Assembly: GCA_025765615.1 (NCBI GenBank)
Contig: JAIVFJ010000380.1
Span: 1-52,980 of the forward strand
Source of the DNA: Zopfochytrium polystomum
Lineage: Eukaryota > Chytridiomycota > Chytridiomycetes > Chytridiales > Chytridiaceae
DNA: 52,980 bases
Direction: 5' to 3'
The notes below the pieces were generated by a model, which did not search any database, was not told the DNA's origin, and saw only the letters and a list, made by a program, of their open reading frames with translations. Positions 48,275-52,980 of this stretch are shown in pieces; position 1 is the first letter of the stretch, and the number at the start of each line of letters is the position of its first letter. The translations under genes were made by a program, and so were the position numbers.

Positions 48275-49037
48275 CTTAGTTTGGGTGAGGCTGCCCTCTC
48301 TATTGGCACTGAGTCTTTGGGGCAACAGTTTGCAATCCTCTCATCAAATTTTGTCACAGTTGGATGCAGAATGTGAAGGTAGGAAACTGGATCAATAAAC
48401 TAGCAGTCTTTTGACTTCTAGTACCACTGACCAGCGCCAGTTATGTTTCCAACAGGAATCTGGCCTCAGCTACTTGAAGGAGACCAAAAAGTGGGAAACA
48501 ATTGCAACATAGAACACTGCCAAGCCCCAGTAGTTGTAAGAGTATTTGAGCTGTGGCCCATGCTGAAGCCTTTCTCCTGGGCAATGAAGGTTCAACCACA
48601 GACAAGCATGGGGACTGCTGGCTGATGCAAAAGAAGATTATCAGCAGTTGGCACCACCACGCAAATTGCGTCACACATGGAGCGCATGTCAGTTGCAGGA
48701 ACTTGGAATGAACAAATGAGCAGTCAGTGCTGAGTATAGTGCATCCAACCACCCAGGTTCGAACTGGGGACCTCATGATGGCACCAGGCAGAGGGTTGTT
48801 CCTTTTCACTCCTGCGTTGCATTGCTTCTCAACATTAGCTCCAAGCACCTAAGGCTCCTCAAAGGAAACCGTTAACTGTCACACCATCCGAAACCTTATT
48901 TGCCACAATCTGAATTTTTTATCTTGAATTCTCAAGCGCAAAGAAGAGCGATATGAGCGAGAGGATGAGAGTAGTCCCGAAAAAAAAGGGACAAAAAAGA
49001 AAGAGAGGAAAGTTGGACAAAAAGCTGTGGCTGTTGG

Positions 49038-52000
49038 TCACAACACTCGATGCGAAGATGAGTCCTTCACCCTAACGTGTCGCTTTAATCCTTCTTTTCG
49101 CAAGAACCTGCAATTATTTCAGTGTCATACTTTTTCCCAAGAAATAGACCTTAAGCCACATAAGCAGACAAATTTCGGCCGAAGCTCCAAAGGTTTGAGA
49201 GTCTCTGTGTGCTCTTTCAGGTTGCCAACTCGATTAAAGCTGTGGAAATTATATTCCATCAATGTAAGGAGAGACGCGGTAATTGAAAATGTGTACCTCT
49301 TCCTGCAGCCTTCCGTATTGCAGACAAACTTCTTTTCAGGAATCTGCGCTGTCTGGTGGACTGCTGTTTCCGCAGACTGTGTTGTCACGTGGACTTCTTT
49401 TCGTTTTTCCTTGTCGGGGTGTACTGTGCGGCTGTGATCTTCAAACTCAGCGTTGCTGGAAAACTGCTCTTGGCAATATCTACACACGCAAGATTTCAGT
49501 TTGTCAAACCAGGCGGCGCGCTCACTGAGAAAGTAAACAAGTTTTTGTTTAATTATTGAGGGATCAATGACTGCAAAGGTCATAACAAACATGAGAAACT
49601 CGGATAGATTGCCGTATGCCTTAACAATTTCGTTAATGTCAAATCTCGGCAAAAAGGGAGCTGTCCCTCGTTTATCCCAGAACTTCTGGTCAGCTTCATC
49701 AGTGAGGGCCGTTCGCTGGGTGTCGCGTATGGCCTTGCGTCTGGCAGTGCTTGTGGTCGCGCTCGTGTACTCCTCAATTTGAAGGCAAGCAGCCTCAACG
49801 GTGTCGTTCTCCACCACTGGCAGTGGTTTGGCAATTCGGCGGTCGACCAGTCGATTGACTCAGGCAGAGTATAGAACCCCTTTCCGCCTTCCAAAACAGC
49901 TGTGTTGAGCCTCGACGAATCGCGAGCAACGTAGTGCTCAAACTAAAATTGGTACTGAGGACCTGTTAAGTGTATAAAAAAACTCAACTGTGACACGTGA
50001 TCCGTCACGGTGTCCTAGGGACATCCTTGCAGCCTCGCCACCCACAAGCAATGCCGTAGTTGTGGCTAAAGCCTTTCGATGGGAGTTCATTGTCGCTAGT
50101 GATGCCTGGCCGTTCAAACGATAACATCAGGATGTCAAATCAAAACTCACCTGCATACCTGCCATCCGTGTTATTTTCTTCAGGTATTTCGTGCAGTTGT
50201 TATAAGTTGTGCTTTTATCATTAAGAAATCTTCACAGGGAGGTTAAAATGCATCGAATAACACTTATTGCTCGGGGCACTGACAAATTGCTCGAATCTAA
50301 CGCCGGAATGACAGGAAAGCTAAGGCAGTCTTCCTTTATGCGAAGGTCTTTTTTCTCCAGAATCTTAGCGACGTCCGAAACGACAAAAAAGCCCCGGGTG
50401 TAAAAATTGATGAACATCCTTGCACCGTTTTAGTGAGTAGCAGTTAGCTGAGGAGACGCTAAAGCTTCATAAAAAAAAAAGTCTCACCAATTTGCCGCGC
50501 TGCACACATGCACAGACTCTGCAGGCAGGCCCACACGAAATGTATACTGATTGTTACGAATCGTTTCTCCCTTAATGAAGCTAATATCTATTGTTCCAAC
50601 CAAGAGATTGCCATCGAATTGAAGATGGACGTCACTGACATTCAGTCCCCCGATAAACTTGGTGAACAAGGATTCGTCTGAAGAATAATGAGGAGTTAGG
50701 AGAGAGTAATTTAACTAATCCAGCGCGCGCTTCTGCGCACCATCTACTCCTTCAAAGGGATCACCTATCAGACCATCCAGTATTTTCTGCTCGCAACTGC
50801 GCAGCAGTTCGTCGCGGGCCTCCTTTCCTACAATGTCTCCCTTGTCCCCGTAGCCTTGAGCTCTGGTGTACGATGATATTCTGGCGCCAGTTGAGTGAGC
50901 AATGGTGTTTGCCACTGCAAAACGGAGCAACTGCAAAAAATTTTCAGCCGAGAAGGTTTTAAAGAGATGCTCGATTTCTCAATGCAAAACAGACCGTGAA
51001 TCCACCAATTGCCCAACCTTTCGACGCGTCTTTTCATCAAAACGTCATCAAGAGTTTTCATTATAAGAGCATGGGCATCTCAGTCGATCAAAACCACCCT
51101 GCAGGGAATTTCTTTTGAGTTGATACAATCCCAGAGGCGTTTGACACCACTCCACTCAACTGCAAAAAAAGTCTCTTGCTCTCTCTGCTTACCTTCGGCG
51201 CTCGTTGAATAACGGGTTTACTGACTCGTATTCCCGAAGGGATGAGAAAGACTGGAAACATTCAGCATCAGGCAGAAGAAACGTTCAACTTGTCACTGTT
51301 GTGCGCTTACCTTGGCCACCAACTCAAGCTGGCCAGTTCGACCCAAATTTTTGAACCAAGTCGCTTTTTCGTTCAACTGCGTTGTAGACGGTCCCACTGT
51401 TAGTTCTTGAACTAGACCAAATCGCAATCACAGTGAAAGGCGACTTTAAAGGCAAACGAGAACATTACGATTGCAAGCAGAGTCTTCAGGCGGGTCTTCA
51501 CAGTTCCATAACTGAAACAATGGGCATGCTGGCCGTTGCGCTTGTGCATGGCTTGCGCTGCCACATAATTTCGGAGTTGTTCTGTTTTCGTGAAAATTGT
51601 GAAGTTTCCGAATCAGCAATTCCACAAAAAGCTGCGTACAGCGCCACTGCAAAACACGCGCAGTACGATTACCAGCAGTAACTTCAACGCTAAAAATGTC
51701 GCTTGTTGTAGCTTTTACTTCCGGTCCCCTCACGAAGCCCGTGTACAGGGCTTCCACAAGGCTGCGATTTTTGCGGGTGCCAGGTGCGAGATTTGCATTC
51801 TCGTACATTGCCGCAATCCGATTTGTTACCTCCACTGATGGCGCATTCTTGAAGATGCTCACGTGCTCTGTCCGAGTTACCCGCTGCTTCTGTGTTTGGT
51901 GCTCCTTGGCAACGCTACGGCCGGCCTGGACAGCCTGGACAGCTCCATCTGACCGAAGGCTGTGATTCAGTTGGTGAGTTCCGTTCAGCTGCAAGTTATC

Positions 52001-52213
52001 CGCATCTGAAGAAGTGGTGTGGCTGGACTGGACGACCTCACTCAACTGTATGTTTTCTGTAACCAAAGTGGAAGCATGGCGAGCCCTTTTCAGCTGCACG
52101 TCATCCGCAGCGGAAGAGGAGGCGTGGCTGTGCTCAGGCGGCGCATCTGCGTTGGATGCCGCGATGTGGTTGGGCAGACAATCACCCTTGCGCCAAACAT
52201 CTTCATCATCCAA
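49038..52213 (-). CDS. Multi-exon C2H2 zinc-finger protein, unknown function
   Basis: On the minus strand, coding pieces run from MDDEDVWRKGDCLPNH (52213) through many short introns with GTAAG-like donors and CAG/TAG acceptors. Clean joins include ...EGVD/DESLFTKFIGG across the intron ending near 50675, GCRK/SFNRVGNLKEH (intron about 49237-49300) and CLCGLR/FLRKEGLKRH (about 49110-49151), ending at TGA (complement 49038-49040). Motifs: a clear finger CRYCQEQFSSNAEFEDHSRTVH, then FVCNTEGCRKSFNRVGNLKEH, then a looser CLCG...LKRH. The N-terminal part repeats SS.ADD/DADN.QLK/N.. and is low in complexity. C2H2 fingers usually bind DNA or RNA; partners are unknown. Joins between 51100 and 50950 were not resolved, so two genes remain possible. 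Confidence 0.55.
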
Positions 52214-52980
52214 AGCGATCGTGTCGTGTAAACGTGAGCAAGCGCGAGAATCGTTCCATCAGTTGTCCCTCTGAATTAGTTGAACAGGAGGGATCGACCA
52301 CGCCCACACTCACCGCCAATCGTCCACCTGGTCACCACAAACTCCAAGACGGCATCCATCTCGTCCACTTCGATCTCCATTCCATCTATGTTTTCGTATC
52401 TGATTGGGATCGTGGGAACAAGTGGGGGTACGTGACGAGTTCGTGCCTCGCAGCGGCGACCTGACGTGGTCTCGTTCTTTATTTATTTATCTATTTTTTT
52501 GCCAAAGCCGGTAACAAACAGAAATAAATAAAAGCTGCTTGGCTTGTCCTCCCGTCGATCATCCAGGCTATCCGATCGGTACCAAATCGTGCAACAGCCA
52601 CAACAAGATCGAATGGATTGGTTGCTGTGGCGAGGTTGGTTTGTTACTGGTCAGGCTCGAGCTCGAGCGTGTGCGGGTCATAAGAAAATAAAATAAATAT
52701 TTATGAAAAAAACGAAAGAAAGAGAACGAGAGGAGCAGTGGATCCGTCGATGCCGATCATATCGAATCATGTCCAAGCTGTATGCAGCTTGGCGGCGTAT
52801 ACGCGCAGCGCAACGCCGGCCAGTGTGATGTCACAAGCAGCATGCGCAAAGGTGCGATTCGCCGAGGCCACATGGTAGAGAGGTTTAGAGAGCGACGGAT
52901 GCGGGGCGGATGGTGGTGGTGACGGTTGGAGAGGACGTTGGGTTGGTTCATGGATAGAAGGGGGGGGGGGGGGGGGGGGG
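52214..52980. other. Terminal intergenic sequence ending in G homopolymer
   Basis: No gene is recognised. TTTATTTATTTAT and AAATAAATAAA tracts occur near 52480-52530 and 52690. The window ends with 21 consecutive G (52960-52980). Confidence 0.6.

Larger units (their letters stand above)
41800..48980. other. AT-richer, gene-poor block carrying the tRNA genes
   Basis: No convincing protein gene is seen in about 7 kb; the ORFs are short and lack conserved motifs. Base composition is visibly lower in GC than in 2-29 kb or 34-41 kb and matches the block at 29.95-32.6 kb. Apart from the listed tRNAs, LTR and foldback element, I see a 12-bp palindrome CCAGATATCTGG near 45171 and a T-arm-like GGTTCGAACTGG near 48753 without a complete cloverleaf. 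Confidence 0.5.

Noticed and set aside
48740..48840. Minus-strand tRNA suggested by GGTTCGAACTGG near 48753
   Set aside because: A T-arm-like hairpin is present, but no matching acceptor or anticodon stem could be built.
52960..52980. G-run as a telomere or regulatory G-quadruplex
   Set aside because: A homopolymer at the very end of the window has no telomeric unit and may be a sequencing or gap artefact.

Overview
This is a stretch of nuclear DNA from a eukaryote. Most genes are GC-rich and cut by many short introns (about 40-110 nt, GT...AG, often with T-rich 3' ends). Between them lie GA/CT microsatellites, long T or A runs and tRNA genes with internal A/B boxes. The gene set fits a free-living unicellular eukaryote (early-diverging fungus, other opisthokont protist or amoeba): a TIR-NB-ARC-TPR receptor, an NFX1/ZNFX1-type helicase, CbxX-type AAA ATPases, F-box/ankyrin-like proteins and a GMC oxidoreductase. 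The sequence alone does not settle the lineage.

Layout. 717-1839 (+): small secreted Cys-rich protein. 2617-5729 (+): TIR-NB-ARC-TPR protein. 6311-14440 (+): very large helicase with an ARM-like N-terminus, a Cys/His-rich insert and an NFX1-type zinc-finger C-terminus. It runs through a frame-broken junction (14441-14974) into a triple CbxX/CfqX AAA module ending at 18979. These may be one giant gene. 19.3-25.5 kb: an F-box/ankyrin-like gene (20155-22505) with several broken paralogous copies, including a head-to-head pair. 26167-28881 (-): GMC oxidoreductase. 29.3-32.6 kb: an AT-richer block with decayed transposase-like ORFs. 32.8-33.25 kb: another truncated F-box copy. 34135-40906 (+): membrane-anchored or secreted kinase-like protein with a tail of about 1,700 residues rich in Gly, Ala and Lys, which contains a 255-bp tandem repeat. 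41.29-41.8 kb: small F-box-like fragment. 41.8-48.9 kb: an AT-richer block almost without protein genes, holding seven tRNA or tRNA-like genes, a solo LTR with a heat-shock-element array and target-site duplication, and a foldback element. 49.0-52.2 kb (-): multi-exon C2H2 zinc-finger gene. The window ends in a run of 21 G.

The most interesting part is 2.6-19 kb. A TIR-NB-ARC-TPR receptor sits directly beside a ZNFX1-like helicase joined to three AAA modules. In other lineages these families act in innate immunity or RNA surveillance, so this may be an immune-type locus (inference). One AAA P-loop is assembled through a 6-nt microexon. Several otherwise well-kept genes change frame at homopolymer runs, which suggests base-calling errors rather than decay.
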